Origin: Ophiobolus disseminans
Lineage: Eukaryota > Ascomycota > Dothideomycetes > Pleosporales > Phaeosphaeriaceae
NCBI GenBank assembly: GCA_010093685.1
Contig: MU006251.1
Location: 248,142-261,208, forward strand
Length of the DNA stretch: 13,067 nt
Direction: 5' to 3'
Numbering within the stretch: position 1 is the stretch's first letter; each line of letters begins with the position of its first letter. Below, piece after piece: positions 1 through 7,688 of the stretch. The translations under genes were made by a program, and so were the position numbers. The notes beneath the pieces are model-generated. The model saw nothing but the letters and a program-made list of their open reading frames with translations. It was not told where the DNA came from and made no database searches.

Positions 1-145
1 CCCTGCCTGCCTGCTCGCGACGTCCCTGCCTGCCTGCTCGCGACGTCCCTGCCTGCCTGCCCGCGCGCGCCCTGCCTGCCTGCCCGCGCGCGCCCTGCCT
101 GCCCGCCTGCTTGCGACGTCACCGCCTGCCTGCCTGTCCGCCCCC
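1..145. repeat. GC-rich 23-bp minisatellite
   Basis: Four head-to-tail 23-bp units fill 1-92. Each begins CCCTGCCTGCCTGC. Units 1 and 2 end TCGCGACGT and units 3 and 4 end CCGCGCGCG. A longer variant (93-119) ends again in GCGACGT, and decayed CCTGCC motifs run to about 145. The array is cut by the left edge of the window, so its full length is unknown. The unit is not a multiple of three and carries no sensible ORF. The paired change of unit type (two of one kind, then two of the other) suggests duplication of dimers or slippage. Confidence 0.9.
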
Positions 146-241
146 ATCTCGTCACAGTTCAGATGACAGGCCTGCAGGCTGGCAGCGCTGCAGTGTATAT
201 ATACTGCGCAATTCTCAAACTTGTCATGTACAGTTGACTGA

Positions 242-309
242 CAGCAAAAGCGGCGCTACACCTTTGGGTTGAGTGCTAGGGGGTCTTTGGTTCAAATCCA
301 GCTTCTTAC
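242..309 (+). other. tRNA-like pol III A/B box relic, possible SINE head
   Basis: GGTTCAAATCC at 289-299 is a perfect match to the pol III B box (TpsiC arm). CAGCAAAAGCGG at 242-253 resembles an A box, at a tRNA-like distance upstream. The tail after the B box, AGCTTCTTACA, resembles the 3' end of eukaryotic tRNA-Leu. The 7 nt before the A box do not pair with the 3' tail and the T stem is weak, so this is not a working tRNA. A tRNA-derived SINE head or a decayed tRNA pseudogene fits best. A first TTTT run, a possible pol III stop, appears near 344. The strength of the B box is seen; the SINE reading is inference. Confidence 0.3.
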
Positions 310-1494
310 AAGTCTTGCGCTTATTGAGGGCCCAAAAAGTGTTTATGTACTTTTAGGGAGCAGGGTTGTCCATGTAATGGTGTAATGCTCCTGTCTACTG
401 CTGCATAGTATTGTTGAACAGCAACGTTGTATAGTGGTTTCCACAATATAGCGGCATCTACTCAGAAGTAAACTATGAGATTATTGTGCTGGAGATACTA
501 TGTAAGCAGTAGGCAGGAGAGCGTGGGCGTTCTCTGTTTTGCTTTTTTTGGGGTTCTAGCAGATCTGCAGCTAGATTTAAGCAGTAGGGAGCAGGTGACA
601 AAGTGTGATGTTGTGAAGTGTATTGTGTTAGACTGAGATGTCCGTGATCTAAGCTGATATACATGAAGTGGTGGGCTGATTAGCTGGTGGATACTCCACG
701 TGACCATGCAAGGTGCCTTAGGCTTACACACCTCCCTTAGATTCGAACGTATGTAGAAGCTAATGTGATCATGGGCCACCCTCTACCCTGTTTAGGTAGA
801 GCTGCTTGTTTAAGTGCGGTGGGTAGCCGCTTGATTGGAGCAGTGCCAGGTAGGTGATCGTCCGCCGTCGCGGTGTTAGTTGACCTCGCTAATAAGCGTC
901 CTTAAAAGCATGTGAGATCTGATTTGCTTCTGTTCTGTATGTAGTTTGGTGGTATCCCTAATGTGAAATTATAGAGCATTGTAGAGTGTACAGCCTTGTC
1001 AAACCTGTAAAAACTATGTAGGAGAAACTAGAAAGAGTACTGTACTGTAATAGCTCATTGTGCAGTTGGAAATAAACTAAAATGTAAAAGTGATGCCTAA
1101 TTTTTGTGTCTCTGACGAGGCAACAGTTTTGTAAGACTATTAGCTGGCTGGCTTTTAGTCTGTATGTATGAGAGATTGATGTTGTTCTCTTGAGATTTCT
1201 GGCGTAGCTAGTGATGATGTATATTGACGTGTTGCAATGAGGTTTTAAGGCAAGGCGTAGCCGTAGTGACTAGTTGGATTGTTTGCTGGTTGTTGCAGAA
1301 CAGTATTTGCTCATTGCCTAGATCAAATTCGATGTCTTTGAATGTAAGAGGCCAGGCTGAAGACAGCAGGAAGGCTAGGTTGAACAAAGATGAATTCGAT
1401 GGAGTCTATCTAGAGCCAGAGAGCAGGCTGACTTTATAGCAGACTGCTGGCTTCTGGAAGTTTCTACATACATCAGCATTTGTCAGCTGTCAGA
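310..1494. other. No supported gene
   Basis: I find no ORF here with recognisable protein content. The open frames are 63 to 93 codons, overlap each other on one strand, and show no domain. The stretch is AT-rich relative to the flanking repeats and has many short TAG/TGTA-type motifs, but no terminal repeats that I can pair. It may be old non-coding transposon sequence or plain intergenic DNA. Confidence 0.5.
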
Positions 1495-1511
1495 AGAACA
1501 TATCTTGTTCT
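1495..1511. repeat. Short inverted repeat AGAACA-n5-TGTTCT
   Basis: AGAACA (1495-1500) and TGTTCT (1506-1511) form a perfect 6-bp inverted repeat around TATCT, ten bases before the 20-bp minisatellite. It could be a small hairpin or a dimeric protein site. Six base pairs arise easily by chance, so no function is claimed. Confidence 0.35.
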
Positions 1512-1520
1512 GGCTAGTTC

Positions 1521-1650
1521 CAGGACATTCCATGACATTCCAGGACATTCCATGACGTTCCAGGACATTCCATGACGTTCCAGGACATTCCATGACGTTC
1601 TAGGACATTCCATGACGTTCCAGGACATTCCATGACGTTCCATGATGTTC
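1521..1650. repeat. 20-bp minisatellite
   Basis: Six tandem copies of CAGGACATTCCATGACGTTC occupy 1521-1640, followed by a half unit with CATGATGTTC (1641-1650). Variation is minimal: one G-to-A in the first copy and one C-to-T in the fifth. Each unit is itself two related 10-mers ending in TTC, so the array probably grew from a 10-bp ancestor; TGGCTAGTTC just before it (1511-1520) looks like a diverged 10-mer. It lies at the 3' side of the broken copia fragment and is not coding. Confidence 0.92.
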
Positions 1651-1689
1651 CAATGAACCGAAGTGTATCCACTGAGGACAGTAGAGGTC

Positions 1690-2348
1690 TAACCTCTTAC
1701 ATTGAAGAGTCTCCACCACCAGAGTAGCTCTGTGCCTGCTGAGGATGCAGCGACGAGCTTAGCTTCAGTAGTAGATTTGGTGACGCATCATTGGAGTGTT
1801 GCTTTCCAGTTAATAGGACCGCTAAACAGGAAGAATATGTATCCTTAAGAGCTCTTCCGTGTGGCCTTGTGATCAGCGTATGAAGCATTAGTAGCACTAA
1901 AGAAGTCTGGCTCTTTGTGATTAACAATGTGAGCGGTGTTGGTGGATATTAAAGCGTTGTAGTAGAGTGCTCAATTTTTAGTGTGGTGTAGATATGCTAT
2001 CGTCTGATAGGCAGCATCTATATGGCGTTGAGTTGGATTGACAAGGAATTCGGCTAGTTTTAAGTAAGCTTTGGAAACATCAGGTCTCGTAGCAGTAGCA
2101 ACATAGCCAATAGATCCAACTAGTTGTGCGTATCTGTTCAGATTGGCTTCGTTCTTTAGCTCATCTAAGGGAAGGAGTTCCTTAAGGGGAAGCAGAGTCG
2201 CAGGAGGTTGAGTAAATTGCTTTGGCGACGGATATTTAATGCAGAGCTTGTTGATATACGCTGGCTGCAATAGCAAGATCGATCCAACTAACCTGTTGCG
2301 GTATGTCTGTATGCCGCAGAAGGTGGATAGCTCTCCTAGCAATTGAAT
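1690..2348 (-). pseudogene. Ty1/copia pol fragment: RT C-terminus and RNase H, broken
   Basis: Read on the minus strand from 2348 down, one frame encodes the end of a copia reverse transcriptase (RVT_2) and its RNase H. The RT part (about 2340-1974) has LLGEL, the FCGIQ strand, NRYAQLVGSIGYVATATRPDV and HIDAAYQTIAYLHHTKN. After a TGA at 1971 the same frame gives SYADHKATRKSS, a TAA at 1845, GYIFFLFSGPINWKA, a TGA at 1788, then STTEAKLVAASSAGTELLWW, the RNase H core. A TAG at 1692 closes it. All breaks can be C-to-T transitions on one strand or the other, with no frameshift. Gag, protease, integrase and most of RT are missing: the upstream side stops at an inverted-repeat element at 2349. The residues differ strongly from the copia element at 7800-13067, so this is another family. 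Confidence 0.9.
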
Positions 2349-2482
2349 CTCTCCGTGTGAACCGCCGCGGGAATGCCCCCCCCCGCACCGGGGCCCTTAC
2401 CCCCGCGCGATCGCTGATTGGCTGCAGCCGCTCGCCTCACCACCATCCTCGGGGGCATCCCCGCGGCGGTTCATATGGAGAG
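2349..2482. mobile_element. 134-bp MITE-like inverted-repeat element
   Basis: The ends form a 32-bp terminal inverted repeat (2349-2380 and 2451-2482) matching at 29 of 32 positions. Both start CTCTCC and share TGAACCGCCGCGGG and ATGCCCCC. The three mismatches are G/A differences, as RIP or deamination would give. The centre is GC-rich. There is no coding capacity, so it would need a transposase in trans. I do not see a matching target duplication: the left flank is the copia fragment (AATTGAAT) and the right flank is GAGAGCAG, unrelated. One flank may have been lost by a later deletion, or this may be a foldback element rather than a standard MITE. Confidence 0.75.
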
Positions 2483-2922
2483 GAGAGCAGCTAATTCTGA
2501 TCTGAGAACGGCGTTCAAATCGCAGCGTAATTCTCTACAAAATGGCGTCTTAAAGTCTAGGAATTAGGCGCTGCAAGCGAAAAAGATCGGGGGTTAGGAT
2601 TGCGCGGATCGCCCCCTCGCGCGCTGGATTCGGCTAGCCAACCCTAGCGCGATACCTATTCCGGCACCGATCGGGCCCCATCGGTCGTGTCATATTGGTT
2701 AGGCTTCCTTATCCTGAGTCTGCGCTAGCACTAATCCAGCACATGATCAGATACGCCCTCTCTCATCGTCCTGCTGAAAATTCTGATTATATCTGACAAC
2801 TATCAGTATATTGGGATGAATCAAATCAAGTTGACATGGAAGTTTTGGTTGTTTTGCTTGTTGACAACTCTGTCTTTAAGGAGGCGGATTGGATTAGATT
2901 GCTTGCCAAGCTCAAGCAATGC
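2483..2922. other. Intergenic, 3' side of the HET-TPR gene
   Basis: No ORF here is credible. 2570-2700 is GC-rich with short inverted pieces such as CCGAT CGGGCCCC ATCGG. The last about 150 bases would be the 3' untranslated region of the HET-TPR gene, though no clear AATAAA signal is visible on the minus strand. A 16-bp motif, TTGCTTGTTGACAACT, occurs at 2854-2869 and again at 2944-2959 inside the last codons of the gene. Confidence 0.45.
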
Positions 2923-5900
2923 TCAAGCAATCCTGAATCCGGATTGCTTGTTGACAACTGTGCTGGCTGTGTTGCTCAATGTATCAGGATGCTCGTCGCC
3001 AAGCACTCTCTTCCTGATTTCCATTACTTGCACATTCAGCTCTTCAGCCTCCTTCCATCGCCCTTGTTTCCTGTACGTCAAAGCTAGATTGTTTATGCTA
3101 GTCAGCGTGTTAGGATGCTCGTTGCCAAGCACTCTCTTTATTGTCTCCATCACTTGCACCTCTAGCTCTTCTGCTTCCTTCCACCGCCCTTGACTACTGT
3201 ACGTCGACGCTAGGTTATTCATACTAGTCAGCGTATCAGGATGCTCGTCGCCAAGTACTCTCTTTCTCTTCTTCATCACTTGCACCTCTCGTTCTTCGGC
3301 CTTCCTCCACCGGCCCTGATTCGAAAATGTCGACGCTAGGTTGGCCATGCTGGTCAGCGTGTCGGGATGCTCGTTGCCAAGCACTCTCTTTCTCGTCTCC
3401 ATGACTTGCACCTCTCGTTCTTCGGCCTCCCTCCACCGGCCCTGATTCGAAAATATCGACGCCAGATTGGCTATGCTGGTCAGTGTGTCGGGATGCTCGT
3501 CGCCAAGCACTCTCTTTCTTGTCTCCATCACGTGCACCCCTAGCTTTTCGGCCTCCCTCGACCGGCCCTGATTCCAATATGTTGTCGCTAGGTTGGCCAT
3601 GCTGCTCAGTGTGTCGGGATGCTCGTCGCCAAGTACTCTCTTCCTTGTCTCCATTACTTGCACATTTAGCTCCTCAGCCTCCTTCCACCGCCCTTGACTA
3701 TTGTACGTTGACGCCAGGTTATTCATGCTAATCAACGTGTCAGGATGCTCGTTGCCAAGCACTCTTTTTCTCGTCTCCATCACTTGCACCTCTAGCTTTT
3801 CGGCCTCCCTCGACCGGCCCTGATTCCAAAATGTCGACGCTAGGTTGGCCATGCTGCTCAGTGTTTCGGGATGCTCGTCGCCAAGCACTCTCTTCCTCGT
3901 TTCCATTACTTGCACATTCAGCTCTTCAGCCTCCTTCCATCGCCCTTGCTTCCTGTACGTCGACGCCAGGTTATTCATGCTAGTCAGCGCGTTAGGATGC
4001 TCGTTGCCAAGCACTGTCTTTGTCGTCACCATCACTTGCACCTCTAGCTCTTCAGCCTCCCTCCACCGCCCTTGACTACTGTACGTCAACGCCAGGTTAC
4101 CCATACTAGTCAGCGTGTCAAGATGCTCGTCGCCAAGCACTCTCTTTGTCGTCTCCATCACTTGCACCTCTAGCTCTTCAGCCTCCCTCCACCGCCCTTG
4201 ACTACTGTACGTCGACGCCAGGTTGCCCATACTAGTCAGCGTGTTAGGATGCTCGTTGCCAAGCACTCTCTTTGTCGTCTCCACCACTTGCACTTCTACC
4301 TCTTCTGCTTTCTTCCACCATCCTTGACTGCTATACGTCAATGCCAGCTTATTCATGCTAGCCAGCGTGGAGGGATGCTCATCCCCAAGCACTCTCATTC
4401 TCGCCTCCAACATTTGCACCTCTCGTTCTTCGGCATCCCTCCAGCGGCCTTGATTCAAAAATGTTGGCGCCAGGTCCGATCTTTGCTCTGCCTCTTCAAG
4501 CTCTTCCAAATACTGCAACACGTCGGCCATCTGTAATATTTCATTATCCTTTCCCAGATGGGTATTTGGTTCCGTTCCTATTTTGTCTTCGGCATAGTCT
4601 TGTCTCTTTAGATTGGATCTGTTGTTATCTCTAACTAGGGGTCTTTCTTTCTCCCAGTTCCAGACAAGCGGTAACCTGTGCACGGACGGTTTTATTTGCG
4701 TCAAGAATGTAACCCATGCAGTTAATCTATCTTTTCCCGAATCTTTTCTTTGCTGTTTTAGAAGAACGTTTGCAGGAGGGGTAGCTGTGATCATGACAAT
4801 GGCGAAATGCTCATTGCATAGTCGGATAATGGAGGGATTCGGCGCACCATTCTGGAGGTAAATCAGATCGCCTTGTTTGATCGCTATCGCTGAGGTGTGT
4901 AAACTCCAACTCCAACTTTGAACGAGTCCAGGTGCTGTTCTCGAAAGGACTTCCACCTTATTTGTATCACCCCATCCTGAAGCGGGTGTTACAGAGAACA
5001 CTCGGCCTATGATAGCGCCCCTACTCTTGATTGTTGCAAGTTCTTTGTTATCCCAAGTTTCTGCAGATATGTGCTCCCCAAGAAGAAACTTGATCAGTCG
5101 ATGAAATACTTCTTTCCATGGAAGCTTGTAGTCAGGTAACAGTTCAGCTGTATCAAACGCATCGGAGCTCATGCCAAGTAGTGCGTATACTTTATCTTGA
5201 CGTTCCGTAGCCTCATGAGTATGAAACATGTCTAATAACTCGCCTAGTGGGCGTATGGTCAAAAAGCTCATATCTGACCAATGACTGCCATGCGTGGGCC
5301 GGAAGTTTGCTTGCCTAATGAGGTAGTTTACCGAACGAATACGGCTAAGTAGGTCGGGATAAGCTTTGTAAAAGACTTCGAGAGACTTCAGTCCCACGCA
5401 AAAGGAGTATCCTTCAATTTCTGTTAAGCCACAGACAACCAATATACGCCTGGCAGCGGCGACTTCTTGGAGTATCTGGGTTAAATATGTAAGTGATAGC
5501 CGTAAACTTGGTTGGATTTCATTCTCTTACCCAGATACGACGGAACCACTGTCTCTCAAGCAGCGCAACGACCGCTTGCCGGAGACTTTCGTTATCTGAG
5601 GCATCTATCCACCTTTTGCGTGCGCGCATCTCTTCAAACACCCGCTCACTATTATCTGCAGCCTTCCCAAGCCAAACGATCACACGGTATGCTTTGCCGT
5701 AGATCTTTGCCATGTACCGGACTTGATGACCCCGCTCTTGTTGGTTCTGCTGGTTGATACAAATAGCGTCTATCCATATCCACTCAATAGAACGACGTCG
5801 GAGACTGCAAAGAGCGGCGTGGAGATTTTCCGTGACATCGAATTGACACCCACTCACATATATGGGCTGAGTATTGACCGGATCGCCCCATACATAAGAC

Positions 5901-6055
5901 AAAGCATTGTAATGAATGGGTTCAATGACAGACTCGAGCAAAGAGTAGTTGAGGAGGTCTCCTTGGATGAGTGTGGTATCGTCTTCGGTTAATCGAAGGT
6001 GGAACAAGCGAATTTCATCAGCATTGGGCAAAAGTGGAGAATAAGAGTAGAACAT
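2923..6055 (-). CDS. HET-domain protein with C-terminal TPR repeats (two exons)
   Basis: Exon 1 (6055-5531, 175 codons) joins exon 2 (5475-2923) in phase 0, giving 1025 residues. The HET domain carries its usual blocks: ALSYVWGDP (51-59), WIDAICINQ (94-102), VIVWLG (125-130), then FRRIW spliced to ILQEVAAAR (171-184). The HET C-terminal helical part follows (ERQDKVYALLG), then a linker to about residue 510. Next come a partial TPR, eleven complete 42-residue kinesin-light-chain-like TPR units (539-1000; GDEHPDTL, NLA, QGRW-EAEEL, RKRVL), and a unit cut short after GDEHPDTLS with a 16-residue foreign tail. HET domains trigger cell death in vegetative incompatibility (family knowledge); the TPRs would be the sensing or docking part (inference). 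I see no NB-ARC or NACHT P-loop between them. The start is the first in-frame ATG; an earlier out-of-frame ATG lies at 6060, so an upstream exon is possible. Confidence 0.9.
2924..2950. repeat. Perfect 10-bp hairpin at the HET-TPR stop codon
   Basis: CAAGCAATCC (2924-2933) and GGATTGCTTG (2941-2950) are exact reverse complements around a 7-nt loop. On the minus strand this covers the last eight codons and runs into the TGA stop (2925-2923). A further CTCAAGCAAT lies next to it at 2911-2920. It could be a small insertion scar or a recombination footprint that truncated the last TPR. Confidence 0.7.
3001..4386 (-). repeat. Eleven 126-bp tandem TPR-coding units
   Basis: Eleven in-register 126-bp units code residues 539-1000 of the HET protein. 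No unit is longer or shorter. Units differ at a few places only: the GD/GN pair before EHP, the three residues before QGR (SSQ, RKQ, WNQ, NSQ, SNQ), and the middle of EEL-VQV. Units in the middle alternate as pairs: a GNEHP unit with KEAEELNVQV followed by a GDEHP unit with SREAEKL occurs twice in a row. This indicates dimer duplication or recombination between units. Confidence 0.93.
5476..5530 (-). other. Spliceosomal intron of the HET-TPR gene
   Basis: On the minus strand the 55-nt intron begins GTAAGA, has a branch-like CACTTAC about 20 nt before its end, and finishes AACCCAG. Removing it joins TGG (W175) to ATACTCCAA in phase 0, restoring FRRIW-ILQEVAAAR, the conserved HET junction. Unspliced, the frame meets a stop within four codons. 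Size and signals fit filamentous ascomycetes. Confidence 0.92.
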
Positions 6056-6130
6056 GACATGAGGTATTGAAGTCAGGAAATTGGTGCTTCGTATGTTCAA
6101 TGTCTTAGCCTTTCTGTTTATGCCTGGAGA

Positions 6131-6140
6131 GTATAAATAA
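6131..6140 (-). promoter_or_regulatory. Possible TATA element of the HET-TPR gene
   Basis: TTATTTATAC on the minus strand (GTATAAATAA on plus) lies about 75 bp before the ATG at 6055, a fitting place for a core promoter element. The plus strand reads a better TATAAATA consensus, so direction is uncertain. Confidence 0.3.
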
Positions 6141-6200
6141 AGATCATACTAACACAGCCACCCCCGCCTGGTCATGTGAGCAGCTGAAGCTTACATTCGG

Positions 6201-6709
6201 TGTAACAGAAGGACCCTGCAAGCCACTGACGCTATTAATTTCAGCAACTAACGTAGGGGGCGGGCGAGTGGACCACCTGCAGCAAGCCCCCACCAAATCC
6301 ATCTCAAGTCTACTTCAACTCGCGACGCAGCAACTGACTAAGGAGCTACCACCTTCACGAGAAAGCAGAATACAGTTTGCAGTACATGCTATCTGTTGAG
6401 AAGAGTGGATGGTCCACCGATACCTCTCACGTGATCGCGCATAGTTCGTGCCTTGGCAGCCTCTGAGAACCTCTTACGGTGTAATGGGCTAGGCCCTTGG
6501 CGCCTCGGCTGTGCAGCCTCGGTGGCCAAACGTTCCGGCGAGGCCGAGGGTTGACCACAGCCACCGGCTAGCACCGCAGAAGCTCGCCGAGCAACCGGCA
6601 AACCCTAGAAGGTTTGCCGGCTACAAGTAGAAGGCATTCCACAATAGCCGGAGCCTTATCGAATTCATCTGATTATTCTGGCAACTACCCTCAGGGTCAG
6701 CCCCTTACA
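6201..6709 (-). mobile_element. Probable solo LTR
   Basis: On the minus strand this stretch starts TGTAAGGGGCTGACC and ends GGTCCTTCTGTTACA, giving TGTAA...TTACA terminal inverted repeats, as LTRs have. The flanks are TTCGG (6196-6200) and TACGG (6710-6714), agreeing at four of five bases, as an aged 5-bp target duplication would. No gag or pol lies inside or next to it, so it would be a solo LTR left by LTR recombination; gypsy-type is a guess from the style of the ends. It holds a perfect 10-bp hairpin at 6595-6620. Its near edge is about 145 bp from the HET-TPR start codon. Confidence 0.5.
6595..6620. repeat. Perfect 10-bp hairpin inside the solo LTR
   Basis: CCGGCAAACC (6595-6604) and GGTTTGCCGG (6611-6620) pair exactly around CTAGAA. 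It could be a structural element of the LTR RNA leader. No T-run follows on either strand, so it is not a simple terminator. Confidence 0.6.
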
Positions 6710-7053
6710 TACGGGCTCTTACGCGCGTTCTAATACACATCACATCATGTATGCCACTCATGTCTTTCCTCAATTTTCTAGTCAAAACCGTGTGGCTTAG
6801 CTCTTGCTGTAGTGGCTGTGTAGCGAGCCGTAGCGCAAAAAGAAGTGAGGAACATCAAACTTCACTCTGATCTTTCATCCACCAGAGCAGATATCTTTAA
6901 TCTGAGAGAAGCGCTAGACAAGCAGCGCAATGTTCCACAACATCTGTACCAGGTTCTTTGTCGTCAGAGTGCTAGTTGTAGAATGAGTCGGTCCACCTTC
7001 GCACCCTGTTCTAGGCTAGTAAACCTTAGCGCTATACTTGATTCGTCACGAGT
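6710..7053. other. No supported gene
   Basis: A plus-strand frame from 6845 stays open for about 89 codons, but it begins at GTG rather than ATG, runs into the GC-rich repeat at 7054, and resembles no family I know. It could be a relic of a coding segment. I see nothing else here. Confidence 0.4.
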
Positions 7054-7158
7054 TGGGGGGTTTGGCTGCGCAGCGAGGCAAGTAGGGAGTTTGTCTGCGC
7101 GGCAAGGCAATTAGGGGGGGATTTAACTGCGCGACGGGGGCTGCGCGGCGGGGCAGCG
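7054..7158. repeat. Degenerate GC-rich tandem repeat, about 29 bp
   Basis: Three to four imperfect units share a run of G, a T-rich step, then CTGCGCRGCRAGGCAA. Examples are GGGTTTGGCTGCGCAGCGAG, GGGAGTTTGTCTGCGCGGCA and ATTTAACTGCGCGACGGGG. They have diverged by point changes and small indels, unlike the cleaner arrays in this window. Confidence 0.6.
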
Positions 7159-7181
7159 CCCTGATAAGCAAGGAACATTAA

Positions 7182-7350
7182 TGTTATAGTCCCTCCGCGT
7201 ACTCGGTCACGAGACGCTTATGCGCCAGGACGCTAGTGCGCACGGACCACCTTTGAACTTTAGGACCGCGTTCTGCCCCTCTAGCAGAACTTTGTACTTA
7301 TTTTCTCGTAATACAATACAGATTGTTCAACCAACTGTACGTCCCTAACA
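7182..7350 (+). mobile_element. Possible second solo LTR, 169 bp
   Basis: The stretch starts TGTTATAGTCCC and ends CGTCCCTAACA, a TGTTA...TAACA terminal match. The right part (CGTAATACAATACAGATTG) has the look of a U5 region. The flanks ATTAA and AGGAT do not match, so no target duplication supports the call. The 12-bp palindrome AACATTAATGTT spans the left edge (7175-7186) and could produce the apparent start by chance. Confidence 0.35.
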
Positions 7351-7460
7351 AGGATATTTAAAGTAGCGAGAGTATTAGTATTAGTAGGGGATATAATAGA
7401 GGTGGCAGTAGTAAGAGCAGTATGAGTAGGAGCGGCAGCAGCGATGGTAGTTGTAGAAGT

Positions 7461-7688
7461 AGCAATAGACGCAGGTGTAGTAAAGTCCCTCCCTGTATGC
7501 CGGAAAACCCTGTGGACCGGAAACTACCAATAAGAGGATAAGGATAGCTTATTTCCCGACACGGTGGTGTGTCTTATTGGCTGCTTCCGGCTCACAGGGT
7601 TTTCCGGCACACAGGGAGGGACTTTAGCAATAGACGCAGGTGTAGTAGCAATAAACGCAGGTGTAGTAGCAATAGACGCAGGTGTAGT
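7461..7688. repeat. 21-bp minisatellite split by a MITE
   Basis: The unit begins AGCAATAGACGCAGGTG and ends TAGT. One copy lies at 7461-7481 and three more at 7626-7646, 7647-7667 (one G-to-A change) and 7668-7688, followed by decayed pieces. The 21-bp period keeps frame, and one plus frame would read Ser-Asn-Arg-Arg-Arg-Cys-Ser repeats within a longer AGN-rich, serine-coding low-complexity stretch (7362-7781). I take that as microsatellite expansion, not a demonstrated gene. Confidence 0.85.
7483..7624. mobile_element. 142-bp MITE with 53-bp inverted repeats and TA duplication
   Basis: 7483-7535 and 7572-7624 form a 53-bp terminal inverted repeat matching at about 47 positions. It starts AAGTCCCTCCCTGT and contains GCCGGAAAACCCTGTG and CCAATAAGA. 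It is flanked by TA on both sides (7481-7482 and 7625-7626). Deleting the element with one TA joins two 21-bp minisatellite units in perfect register, so the insertion boundaries are exact. TA duplication points to Tc1/mariner-family transposase in trans (family knowledge). Only 36 bp separate the arms and there is no coding capacity. Confidence 0.9.

Noticed and set aside
242..309. Functional tRNA gene
   Set aside because: The acceptor strands do not pair and the T stem is weak, so only the pol III box-like motifs are kept.
1521..1650. CRISPR array
   Set aside because: Units are directly adjacent with no variable spacers, and the context is fungal.
1697..1927. 76-codon minus-strand ORF
   Set aside because: It is the wrong frame over the copia RNase H relic; the true frame shows the RNase H residues.
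2303..2494. Plus-strand 63-codon ORF
   Set aside because: It spans the join between the copia relic and the inverted-repeat element and is antisense to the relic.
3236..3577. Further ORFs on both strands within 2816-4861
   Set aside because: They are shadows of the 126-bp TPR repeats in other frames and repeat with the same period.
6389..6601. 70-codon minus-strand ORF rich in Ala and Arg
   Set aside because: It lies wholly inside the probable solo LTR, has no domain, and its composition simply reflects GC-rich DNA.
6845..7114. 89-codon plus-strand ORF as a gene
   Set aside because: It begins with GTG, runs into a degenerate tandem repeat and shows no recognisable domain. It is kept only as a remark in the gap entry.
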